A DNA stretch of 11,025 nucleotides from JANRKT01 sp033763355. Its GTDB lineage: Bacteria; Bacteroidota; Bacteroidia; Chitinophagales; Chitinophagaceae. The stretch spans positions 1 to 11,025 of the forward strand of contig JANRKT010000314.1 of NCBI GenBank assembly GCA_033763355.1. The letters are read 5' to 3'. This document shows positions 1-6,290 of this stretch, piece by piece. A program made the translations under genes and the position numbers. The notes under the pieces were generated by a model that had not been told where the DNA came from, did no database searches, and worked only from the letters and a program-made list of their open reading frames with translations. The stretch's first letter is position 1. Every line of letters starts with the position of its first letter.

Positions 1-151
1 GAAAAAGTACAGGTGATTTTTTTCCCCAGAAAGCGGCATCACCGCTCCAGAGGTACTCATGGTTGTTTGCCCTGTTAAAAATGCTATCCAGTTCAGCTCC
101 CTTTTGCTGTACGGTTACTTTCAGTATTTCACTTTCTATACTGTATATCAT
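1..151 (-). CDS. Aldose 1-epimerase family protein (LacX-like), N-terminal fragment
   Basis: Only the first 50 codons lie in the window; the gene runs off the left edge. The protein begins MIYSIESEILKVTVQQKGAE and contains EYLWSGDAAFWGKKSPVLF. This is the characteristic start of LacX-like aldose 1-epimerases (galactose mutarotase fold): a first beta-strand, a GAEL turn, then the EYLW-G-D..FW...P.LFP block. Known members interconvert sugar anomers or bind hexose-6-phosphates in the cytoplasm. The exact substrate of this subgroup is not settled, and the catalytic His/Glu residues lie outside the window. No signal peptide is visible. The ATG at 151-149 is 3 bp downstream of the stop of the S41 protease gene, with only AT-rich sequence before it, so translational coupling and a shared transcript are likely. 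The family call rests on recognised N-terminal motifs only. Confidence 0.85.
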   Translation of the reverse strand, partial: MIYSIESEILKVTVQQKGAELDSIFNRANNHEYLWSGDAAFWGKKSPVLF

Positions 152-154
152 ATC

Positions 155-1597
155 TTATTGTGCAAGTAATTTTCTTGTGTATTCAACCCAATCTTTTTCT
201 GCGTTGCTGATCTTTACCTGCGGGGTTACACCCACAAATTCATACTTACGGTCTTTATTTTTTCTTGTTGTGGTCCAGTTGAGCGAGTTACCACAAGGTG
301 TTTTTATTTCCATCACATTCCCGTATGCAAGAAAACCCCCTGAGTTTTCCCCCACCAGTTTTACTTTTTTGCTGAACATGGCATCAAGTAAAAACTGTTC
401 GCAGGAACTTGCACAAAAACGATTATACAGAATAGCAACTTTTTTCGGAAATCCCTCAACAGGTTTATAAACTGCTGTGGAATTTTTAGCAGAAATGGGC
501 ACAAAAGTATTTACAGGTATATTCTTCATCTGGTTTAAACGGTATTCCCAAGATATATAACCGTTAGCCCCGTAGCGTTGCGGATTGTTTTTAGCTTCAT
601 CCCTGTTTTTCTCATATGCCTTTTTGTTGTCGTCTGTTACAAACAGCTCAACAAAATCGTTATAAATAGTATCCGTATAAAGCAGCGGCATGAACGCAGT
701 GTAGTTCCCATCACTGCCACCCCCGTTATTGCGCACATCAATAACCAGGTTGGGATACTTTTTCAGTTCCGGTATAATTTTTTTATAGGCAGAATCAAGC
801 TGCGTATTAAACTGGCTGCCGAATGAACGGATACTGATATATGATGTGGCGCTGTCCAGCACACGAAAACTCACAAGGTCTCCGCTGATACCCTGCCTTG
901 CAGAAACAGTTGTTCCGGGAAGTATTTTCCTCCAGTTTACAATAGCTGTTTCTCCCGGCCCTTTCAGCCATTCTTCATAATTAAGGCTGTGGTTGCGCAT
1001 ATAAAAAAAGCCTTCCCTGTAGCCGTCGCTCCTGTCTTTCAGTTCAAACTTAACCTGTCCTTTTTTCCATACCGGGGTTTTGGATGCAAGAATAACCGCT
1101 GCATAATCACGGTTAGCGGTTTTGCTTTTAATTACAGCAACAGTATAGGTGGTATCTGCAGTTATATAAATACCTTCAACTGAGTTGGGGTTGAGTGCAG
1201 AAAAATACTTTACCAGCTTATTGCTGTCGGTATTTATTATTTCTCTGCTCCTGTACAGGGCAGAATTTAAAAAAGACCTGAGAGAATCAAGATTGCTTTC
1301 ATCAAGCTGAACAAAAGCGCCGTTAATATTACTGTGGTGGTCTTTCAGATACCGCACATATTTTTTAAGGTACATCAGGCAATGGATACCCGGTTTATCA
1401 CTTTTTATTTTGCGGAGCAGGTCATTGGTAAAGGCTTTATAGCGGGGCTCATCGGGTGTTTTAATATCGCTGTTAAACCCCGGATGGTTTTTCTCCATAA
1501 AAGATTTCACCCAATTGAATTCGGCTTCGCAGTTGCATTGCTGTGCACTTGCAGTTGCCGCTCCAAACAGCAGCACTGATAGAAAAATTAGCCGCAT
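155..1597 (-). CDS. Secreted S41-family serine peptidase
   Basis: A 480-residue protein with a clear Sec signal peptide (residues 1-19, a hydrophobic stretch ending ASAQ), so it is probably periplasmic or exported. The C-terminal half carries the S41 (tail-specific protease/tricorn-like) fold. The strand-turn NLVIDVRNNGGG is at residues 283-294, and the nucleophile segment CASSCEQF has Ser397 three residues before Glu400, the spacing seen around the catalytic Ser of CtpA-type enzymes. The block VGENSGGF follows at about 415-422. The Lys that CtpA-type enzymes carry 25 residues after the Ser is absent here (a Phe is found). This suggests the tricorn-like subgroup, or loss of activity. No PDZ domain is evident in the 280-residue N-terminal region. 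The ATG at 1597 gives the signal peptide directly. The aldose epimerase gene follows after 3 bp. The terminator of the upstream RRM gene separates it from that gene, so its promoter should lie within 1598-1685. Confidence 0.88.
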   Translation of the reverse strand: MRLIFLSVLLFGAATASAQQCNCEAEFNWVKSFMEKNHPGFNSDIKTPDEPRYKAFTNDLLRKIKSDKPGIHCLMYLKKYVRYLKDHHSNINGAFVQLDESNLDSLRSFLNSALYRSREIINTDSNKLVKYFSALNPNSVEGIYITADTTYTVAVIKSKTANRDYAAVILASKTPVWKKGQVKFELKDRSDGYREGFFYMRNHSLNYEEWLKGPGETAIVNWRKILPGTTVSARQGISGDLVSFRVLDSATSYISIRSFGSQFNTQLDSAYKKIIPELKKYPNLVIDVRNNGGGSDGNYTAFMPLLYTDTIYNDFVELFVTDDNKKAYEKNRDEAKNNPQRYGANGYISWEYRLNQMKNIPVNTFVPISAKNSTAVYKPVEGFPKKVAILYNRFCASSCEQFLLDAMFSKKVKLVGENSGGFLAYGNVMEIKTPCGNSLNWTTTRKNKDRKYEFVGVTPQVKISNAEKDWVEYTRKLLAQ

Positions 1598-1680
1598 ACA
1601 GAATAACAGTTTAATGGCTGCAATATTAAGTATTAGTATTGAAAGGCGGAACCAGCAGCTTACCGGAACGGTATGGGTTA

Positions 1681-1705
1681 TAAATAAAAAAGCCCCGTTT
1701 GGGGC
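1681..1705 (-). terminator. Intrinsic terminator of the RRM protein gene
   Basis: On the minus strand a perfect 5-bp GC stem, GCCCC/GGGGC (plus-strand positions 1692-1696 and 1701-1705) with a 4-base loop, is followed at once by TTTTTT and then ATTTA. It starts 25 bp after the RRM stop codon, the expected place for a rho-independent terminator. It also separates the RRM gene from the S41 peptidase gene on the same strand. Confidence 0.85.
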
Positions 1706-1729
1706 CAGATTAAAAAATGCATTGCAGCA

Positions 1730-2026
1730 TCACCATTTTTTCCGCCCTCCTCCTCCTGAATAAGGTGGTTTACTTCCCCTGTCTTCTCTTGGCCTTGCTA
1801 CAGAAACTGAGATGGCTTTACCATCAACCTGGGAGTTGTTGAGTTGTTTTATGGCTTCCTGTCCATCCTGGTCGCTTTCCATTTCCACAAAAGCGAATCC
1901 GCGGGAACTGCCCGTGTATTTGTCCATAATTACATTGGCCGAAGTTACTTTGCCATAAGATGAAAAAAGTTTACTGAGGTCAGCATCTGTTGTGGATGAA
2001 CTCAGGTTTGCTACGTAAATGTTCAT
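1730..2026 (-). CDS. Single-RRM glycine-rich RNA-binding protein
   Basis: A 98-residue cytoplasmic protein made of one RNA recognition motif and a short basic, glycine-rich tail. RNP2 is IYVANL (residues 3-8) and RNP1 is RGFAFVEM (residues 42-49). Both keep the aromatic residues that stack on RNA bases. The helix segments DADLSKLFSSYG and GQEAIKQLN are in the standard places. The tail (about 80-98) ends GGGGRKKW. Bacteria such as Bacteroidota and cyanobacteria carry such proteins, often cold-induced or abundant post-transcriptional regulators; the RNA targets are unknown here. The start is the only in-frame ATG and is preceded by AT-rich sequence without a Shine-Dalgarno. An intrinsic terminator follows the stop. 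The 181-bp upstream gap, with its 18-bp inverted repeat, suggests its own promoter and an untranslated leader. Confidence 0.95.
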   Translation of the reverse strand: MNIYVANLSSSTTDADLSKLFSSYGKVTSANVIMDKYTGSSRGFAFVEMESDQDGQEAIKQLNNSQVDGKAISVSVARPREDRGSKPPYSGGGGRKKW

Positions 2027-2131
2027 AAAAAATAAATTAAGAATGAAAAATAGCGGAAATCAAGGCAGTGAGCAGAAGAGCTAAGAAGATAAAAATACTC
2101 AAAGACTAAAAAGCTATTTAAATCATTCCTG

Positions 2132-2149
2132 ACTGATTTGCAAATCGGT
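2132..2149. repeat. 18-bp near-perfect inverted repeat upstream of the RRM gene
   Basis: The sequence ACTGATTTGCAAATCGGT is a 9+9 palindrome with no spacer and one mismatched pair (2134/2147); the inner 12 bp, GATTTGCAAATC, are perfect. Its centre is about 115 bp upstream of the RRM start codon, in the gap behind the broken DUF1801 gene. No T-tract follows on either strand, so it is not a terminator. A protein-binding operator is the more natural reading, but this is inference. Nothing else was recognised in the rest of 2027-2207. Confidence 0.4.
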
Positions 2150-2207
2150 TGAGACCCGCAGGTTAAAGGTAGGCTTTAAAACAATGTCTGAAGAAATTAT
2201 TTGCACC

Positions 2208-2554
2208 CTAACTGTTTACAGAAAGCAAATCTTTTAAAATGACATTGATCTTCCTTACAGGAATATTCTTTCTGCTGTCTATCAAAAGTATTTTCATCTT
2301 CACCCTCTTTTCAGCCAGCAAATCAGGATGGTTTATTTTTTTGCCATCAACAATTCCAATATAAGGTTGTTTGAATTTTTTATGTACCCAGAGGTAACAG
2401 AACCTCTGACCTTATAGCAATAAAAGGGCATGCCATATCTCCATACTTCTGTAATATGGGCATCGTAGAGAAGTATAAGGCTCCTCAATGCCTGCAGGCA
2501 ACTCCGCAAGGGTTCTTCCTTTTGCAAAAAATAATTGTCAGCAGGGCTTAGCAT
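2208..2554 (-). pseudogene. DUF1801-type (YdhG/YjbR-like fold) protein gene with a one-base frameshift
   Basis: The first frame starts at the ATG at 2554-2552. It encodes a recognisable DUF1801 N-terminus (LSPADNYFLQKEEPLRSCL, then ITEVWRYGMPFYCYK) and then becomes non-homologous and stops at 2333. From about 2411 the next frame reads FCYLWVHKKFKQPYIGIVDG, then HPDLLAEKRVKMKILLI and DIPV-like NIPVRKINVILKDLL. It ends at TAG 2210-2208. This is the expected C-terminal half of the same family. Restoring one G at the GG pair 2410-2411 would give a single 115-codon gene reading K-G-Q-R-F-C-Y through the junction. Families of this fold are small cytoplasmic proteins with no firmly known biochemical role. 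Because only one base is missing and both halves look undecayed, this is either a very recent mutation or a sequencing error. The site is not a recognisable programmed-shift heptamer. Confidence 0.85.
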
Positions 2555-2761
2555 AAGAGGTTTTATTTACAAGCTGTAAAATAACAAACCACTCAGTATT
2601 TTGCTTCAGGCACATCTTTCACATGTACTGTACCCTGCAAAATATACAATGGCCGTTAATTTTCATGGTTTTAAGCCTCCAGCAAACAAACCGGCATTTA
2701 ACCGGGCCATCATGTATTATCAGCCTCTTTTTTTCGTTATTACTGCATAAAATCCTTTGCC

Positions 2762-4366
2762 TTGAAAAAGCTTTACGCTGTTCTTTTACTGCTTTCTGCA
2801 AAGCAAGCTATGCTGCAGCCCTCTGCCGACACAACCGGCATCCTGAAAGAAAAAAAAGAAAAGATCATCACCGAAGGCACAGTGCTTAAAATTGAAAATT
2901 TAGGATCCAACATCAATACGCCGCTGCCTGAACTCAGGCCCACCATTTCGGCAGACGGAAACCTGCTGTTCTTTATTTGTGAGAACCATCCTGCCAATAC
3001 CAAATTCAATTCTATACCCAATTCACAGGACATCTGGTATTCTGAAAGGGACAGTTCAGGAAAATGGAGCGAAGCTATGCACATGGATTATCCCCTTAAT
3101 ACTTCTTTTTACAATGCTGTTTACTGGATTTCGCCTGATAACAACAGGATACTGCTTCGAGGCGCATTTGTAGAAGGCGATTATGCAGGCAATGGGGTGA
3201 GCCTGAGTTATAAAAAAGAAAATGGCCGATGGAGCAAGCCCAATATGCTTTATATAAAAAATTACGAAAAGTATGATAAGGGGCCGCGTTCAGGCGCTAC
3301 AATGGCCCATGATGGCCAAACCTTATTACTTTATATGGCCAATGAAAAAGGAAATTTTAACAATGATCTTTATGTATGCTTTCTTTTGCCAGACGGAACG
3401 TGGACAGAGCCTAAAAGCCTTGGCAAAAAAATAAACCTGTCCAAGAACGATGAGATGACTCCATACCTTGCAGCAGATGGTGAAACTTTATATTTCAGCA
3501 GCAACCGTCTAGGTACAATTGGAGATAACGATATCTGGATGACAAAGAGGCTTGATAAGACATGGCAGAAATGGAGCGACCCTGTTAACCTTGGCAGCCC
3601 GATTAATACCGAAGACTGGGATGCTTTTTTTACACTTGATGCAGGAGGTGAATATGCCTACCTCACTTCTGGTTTAAATTCATATGGAGAGAGCGATATT
3701 GTAAGGGTAAAGTTGCTGGAAAGAGAAAGGCCTAACCCGGTTGTGCTGGTAAGCGGAAATGTTTACAATGCCAAAACAAAAAAGCCGCTCAGCGCTTCCC
3801 TGATATATGAAACACTGCCTGATGGTGCGGAAGCTGGCAATGGTGTTTCCAGTCCTGAAGATGGTTCGTTTAAAATTGTTTTGCCTTACGATAAAAATTA
3901 CCTCATCAGGGCAACAGCAGATAAATTTTTTGCGCAATCAGAAAACCTGAAACTGGATTCACTTATAAAAGCCGGTTATAAAGAAATACACAAGGACCTT
4001 TACCTTGTACCCATTGAAATCGGACAGGTGGTAAGGCTGAACAATGTATTCTTTGATTTTGACAAATGGGACCTGCGGCCCGAATCGTTTGTTGAACTGG
4101 ACAGGGTAGTGAAGCTGCTGAATGAAAACCCGGCAATTGAAATTGAACTCAGCGCCCATACCGATAGTTATGGCAGCGACGAATACAATTTTAAACTGAG
4201 TGACAACCGTGCAAGATCAGTTGTGGAATACATCATCTCAAAGGGCATAGCTTCAGGCCGCATCGTTTCGCAGGGCTATGGCGAAACAAAACCTGTGGCC
4301 GAAAATGATACGGATGAAAACCGCCAGCTGAACCGGAGGGTTGAGTTTAAAATCACCAGGAATTAA
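2762..4366 (+). CDS. OmpA-family protein with PD40 beta-propeller and CRD domain (PorE-like architecture)
   Basis: A 534-residue envelope protein. Residues 1-16 (KKLYAVLLLLSA) form a plausible Sec signal, reached only with the TTG start at 2762; the next start, ATG at residue 17, would lose it. Residues about 45-315 carry PD40/WD40-like propeller blades, with repeats such as TISADGNLLFF...DIWYSE, PYLAADGETLYFSS...NDIWMTK and GESDIVRV. Residues about 326-405 are a carboxypeptidase-regulatory-like domain (SGNVYNAKTKKPLSA...DGSFKI). Residues about 422-534 are an OmpA-type peptidoglycan-binding domain (VFFDFDKWDL, then AHTDSYGS, then NFKLSDNRARSV), with the diaminopimelate-contacting Asp468 and Arg483 at the normal 15-residue spacing. 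It probably anchors an outer-membrane-side complex to peptidoglycan. PorE of the type IX secretion system has this order preceded by TPRs. No TPR or lipobox is seen here, and no T9SS gene is adjacent, so identity with PorE is not claimed. Confidence 0.9.
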   Translation: MKKLYAVLLLLSAKQAMLQPSADTTGILKEKKEKIITEGTVLKIENLGSNINTPLPELRPTISADGNLLFFICENHPANTKFNSIPNSQDIWYSERDSSGKWSEAMHMDYPLNTSFYNAVYWISPDNNRILLRGAFVEGDYAGNGVSLSYKKENGRWSKPNMLYIKNYEKYDKGPRSGATMAHDGQTLLLYMANEKGNFNNDLYVCFLLPDGTWTEPKSLGKKINLSKNDEMTPYLAADGETLYFSSNRLGTIGDNDIWMTKRLDKTWQKWSDPVNLGSPINTEDWDAFFTLDAGGEYAYLTSGLNSYGESDIVRVKLLERERPNPVVLVSGNVYNAKTKKPLSASLIYETLPDGAEAGNGVSSPEDGSFKIVLPYDKNYLIRATADKFFAQSENLKLDSLIKAGYKEIHKDLYLVPIEIGQVVRLNNVFFDFDKWDLRPESFVELDRVVKLLNENPAIEIELSAHTDSYGSDEYNFKLSDNRARSVVEYIISKGIASGRIVSQGYGETKPVAENDTDENRQLNRRVEFKITRN

Positions 4367-4989
4367 ACCCTGCGCATTTTCCCAATACCTGTTAAAAGCA
4401 GGGATATAAATAAAAAAACAAGGGTTACATAAATACAATTAAGCAGCGTTGCGCCATAACCTATTTTAGAAACATCCAGAAAAGGATAAGGATAAAAATT
4501 GCTGAAAGCCCCCCTGATTAAAACATAAACGAGGTAAACAAACGGATAAATAAGCCAGTTAATAATATCCTTCCACTGAAACCGCATAAACGATATGTTT
4601 ATTAACCAGTACAGCAGCACAAGCAAAGGGGTTATGCTGTGCAAAGCTTCATCCGCATAAAGTTGAAGGCCGGCGGGTTTCCACAGCCAGCGGAGAATTG
4701 AATTATATACCAGCCCGACTATAATGATATAAACGGTAAGGGCAGTAATGTTTGAAGGTTTTGAAAAGAACCTGTACAAACCGGTTTGTTTTCCTGCTGC
4801 CAGAATGGTAAAAACAAAAGCCACTAGTATATTGGTGAGTATAGTAAAATAACTGAAGAACCGTACAATAGTTTCAGCTATGCCTGCTGTGCGGTTGAGG
4901 ATGATTAAATAGAACTGAAGCGCAACGGCAACCCATGCAATTACTGCAATAATCACATGCAGGTATTTTCCACGTAAGCTGGCTGCCAT
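4363..4989 (-). CDS. Pr6Pr-family six-helix integral membrane protein
   Basis: A 208-residue hydrophobic protein with six likely transmembrane helices at about 10-31, 44-64, 80-98, 117-135, 143-160 and 178-201. It has the conserved features of the Pr6Pr / FAR-17a-AIG1-like group: FFSYFTILTN at 44-53, a His-containing helix start LHSITPLLVLLYWL at 116-129, and YPFVYLVYVLIRG followed by YPYPFLDVSKIGYG at 148-179. The related eukaryotic AIG1/ADTRP proteins are Thr/His-dependent hydrolases of fatty-acid esters. Whether the bacterial members share this activity is not known; His117 would be a candidate catalytic residue by analogy only. The gene ends in a 4-bp overlap (TTAA) with the convergent OmpA-family gene. 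The ABC ATPase gene lies 104 bp upstream on the same strand, so the two might share a transcript, but no functional link is evident. Confidence 0.85.
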   Translation of the reverse strand: MAASLRGKYLHVIIAVIAWVAVALQFYLIILNRTAGIAETIVRFFSYFTILTNILVAFVFTILAAGKQTGLYRFFSKPSNITALTVYIIIVGLVYNSILRWLWKPAGLQLYADEALHSITPLLVLLYWLINISFMRFQWKDIINWLIYPFVYLVYVLIRGAFSNFYPYPFLDVSKIGYGATLLNCIYVTLVFLFISLLLTGIGKMRRV

Positions 4990-5093
4990 ATCTCAAAATT
5001 TAGGTTATTGATTGCTGAATGATGAAACAACAATGGATTTATCACTCATTAAACACACAATTGTTTATTGTTATCCATCACAAAAAGTATTGT

Positions 5094-6068
5094 TTAAATG
5101 TACCACAGGCTGTCAATATCAGGTGATATGAAAACATTATCACCGGGCATTAAACCATTTCTGCTGGTTTTTGCAATAATGGATTGCCCGCCGGCTGTAA
5201 TAAAAACCTGATAGTAACTCCCGTGAAATAAAACCCTTTCAACCTTCCCGTTAACTGAATTGATGTTGCTGTCACTGATATTTATTTTCTCAGGCCGTAT
5301 GAGCAACTGCTTTCCGTTGAATTCAATTCCCGGAACAGAGAAAAAAATTGATGCATCAACAAGGTTGTAATCACCAAAAAGCCCCGCACAGTATTCGTTA
5401 ACGGGTTCGAAGTACAGCAGCTCCGGCGTTCCCTGCTGAATAATTTTCCCGCTTTTCATTACCAGTATAACATCAGCCCATGAAAGGAGGTCCTGTGCAT
5501 CATGTGATACCAGGATGCAGGTGATCTTAAGCTTTTCACCCAAATCATAAAGCACAGACCTGATGATATTTTTATGTACTGCATCAAGATTAGAAAAAGG
5601 TTCATCAAGCAATAATAATTGAGGAGCGCCGGTGAGCAACCTTGCCAGCGCTATGCGTTGCCTCTCCCCTCCTGAAAGTTCATCTGTTCTCCTGCCCAGC
5701 AAATGTTCAATTCTGCAAACGGTATATACATCTGCTGCTTCTTCTGCGGTAAGCTGGTTTGCCATCTCAAGAATTTCATGTACACGGTAATTGTTGCGCA
5801 GTTCAAAATGCTGACTGAGATAAGCAATATCAGGATGGCCGGGTATCAATTGTTCATATGGGCCGGGCACATGTTTCCCTTTAAATTTTATTTCGCCGGC
5901 ATCGGGCTGAAGCAACCCGGAAATCATCTTCAGCAATGTGGTTTTACCAGAACCGGTTTCTCCTGCAATGGCAATTTTCTGGCGGGGCTGTTGTTCAAAA
6001 CTGATGTTGTCAGCAACAGCGATCCCTTTCTCATATCTTGTAGCCCCTGATACTTTTAACAATGCCAT
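5094..6068 (-). CDS. ABC transporter ATP-binding protein, importer type with TOBE-like C-terminus
   Basis: A 324-residue ABC ATPase with all nucleotide-binding motifs: Walker A GETGSGKTT (36-44), Q-loop Gln86 in YLSQHF, signature LSGGERQRIALARL (131-144), Walker B LLLLDEP (151-157), D-loop SNLD and H-loop His189 in LVSHDA. After residue about 255 comes a TOBE/MalK-like regulatory domain (LLIRPEKINI..., then VERVLFHGSYYQVFI). This is typical of ATPases serving polyamine, iron, sulfate or phosphonate importers. It acts on the inner face of the cytoplasmic membrane. No permease or solute-binding gene is within the window, so the substrate cannot be named. I chose the start at 6068 (MALLKVSG) because family members begin near there. 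A start at 6086 would add six residues (MVYFRA), and neither has a Shine-Dalgarno. The gene is divergent from the helicase gene. Confidence 0.9.
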   Translation of the reverse strand: MALLKVSGATRYEKGIAVADNISFEQQPRQKIAIAGETGSGKTTLLKMISGLLQPDAGEIKFKGKHVPGPYEQLIPGHPDIAYLSQHFELRNNYRVHEILEMANQLTAEEAADVYTVCRIEHLLGRRTDELSGGERQRIALARLLTGAPQLLLLDEPFSNLDAVHKNIIRSVLYDLGEKLKITCILVSHDAQDLLSWADVILVMKSGKIIQQGTPELLYFEPVNEYCAGLFGDYNLVDASIFFSVPGIEFNGKQLLIRPEKINISDSNINSVNGKVERVLFHGSYYQVFITAGGQSIIAKTSRNGLMPGDNVFISPDIDSLWYI

Positions 6069-6264
6069 TGCCCGAAAATAAACCATAAGGAGTACATAAA
6101 CAGGTTAGCATGGTATGATTTTATAACAGGATCAGTAATTTACCAGGTTATACTGAAATTCTATTTGCAAAGCAGAGCTGAAAAATTTTGTTCAGGCGCA
6201 GGCCGTAAAACAAAGAATTGTTTTGTTGCAGTAATAATTATTTCAGCACCAGGAAACAAACTCC

Positions 6265-6288
6265 CGGGAATTTTGCATTAATTTCCCG
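6265..6288 (+). promoter_or_regulatory. Inverted repeat directly before the helicase start codon
   Basis: CGGGAA at 6265-6270 and TTCCCG at 6283-6288 are perfect inverted arms. They are extended inward by TT (6272-6273) and AA (6280-6281) after one mismatch, around a 6-base centre TGCATT. The ATG follows two bases later. Part of the left arm and spacer (GAATTTTG, 6268-6275) also resembles the Bacteroidota -7 element TAnnTTTG in 6 of 8 positions or fewer, which is weak. As RNA it would fold just in front of the start codon; as DNA it could be an operator. Otherwise nothing distinct was seen in the 6087-6264 divergent gap. Confidence 0.35.
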
Positions 6289-6290
6289 CA

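Noticed and set aside
63..470. Open plus-strand frame opposite the S41 peptidase
   Set aside because: It lies antisense to a well-supported gene, crosses into the epimerase gene, and shows no recognisable domain or start signal.
2098..2108. Possible -7 promoter element (TAGTCTTTG on the minus strand) for the RRM gene
   Set aside because: It has a 3-base instead of a 2-base spacer relative to TAnnTTTG, and no TTTG-type -33 element sits at the right distance.
2405..2416. Programmed ribosomal frameshift in the DUF1801 gene
   Set aside because: The junction (TATAAGGTCAG) has no slippery heptamer and no obvious stimulatory hairpin.
2690..2710. Spaced AACCGG direct repeat in front of the OmpA-family gene
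   Set aside because: Two six-base copies are too short to distinguish from chance, and no promoter element aligns with them.
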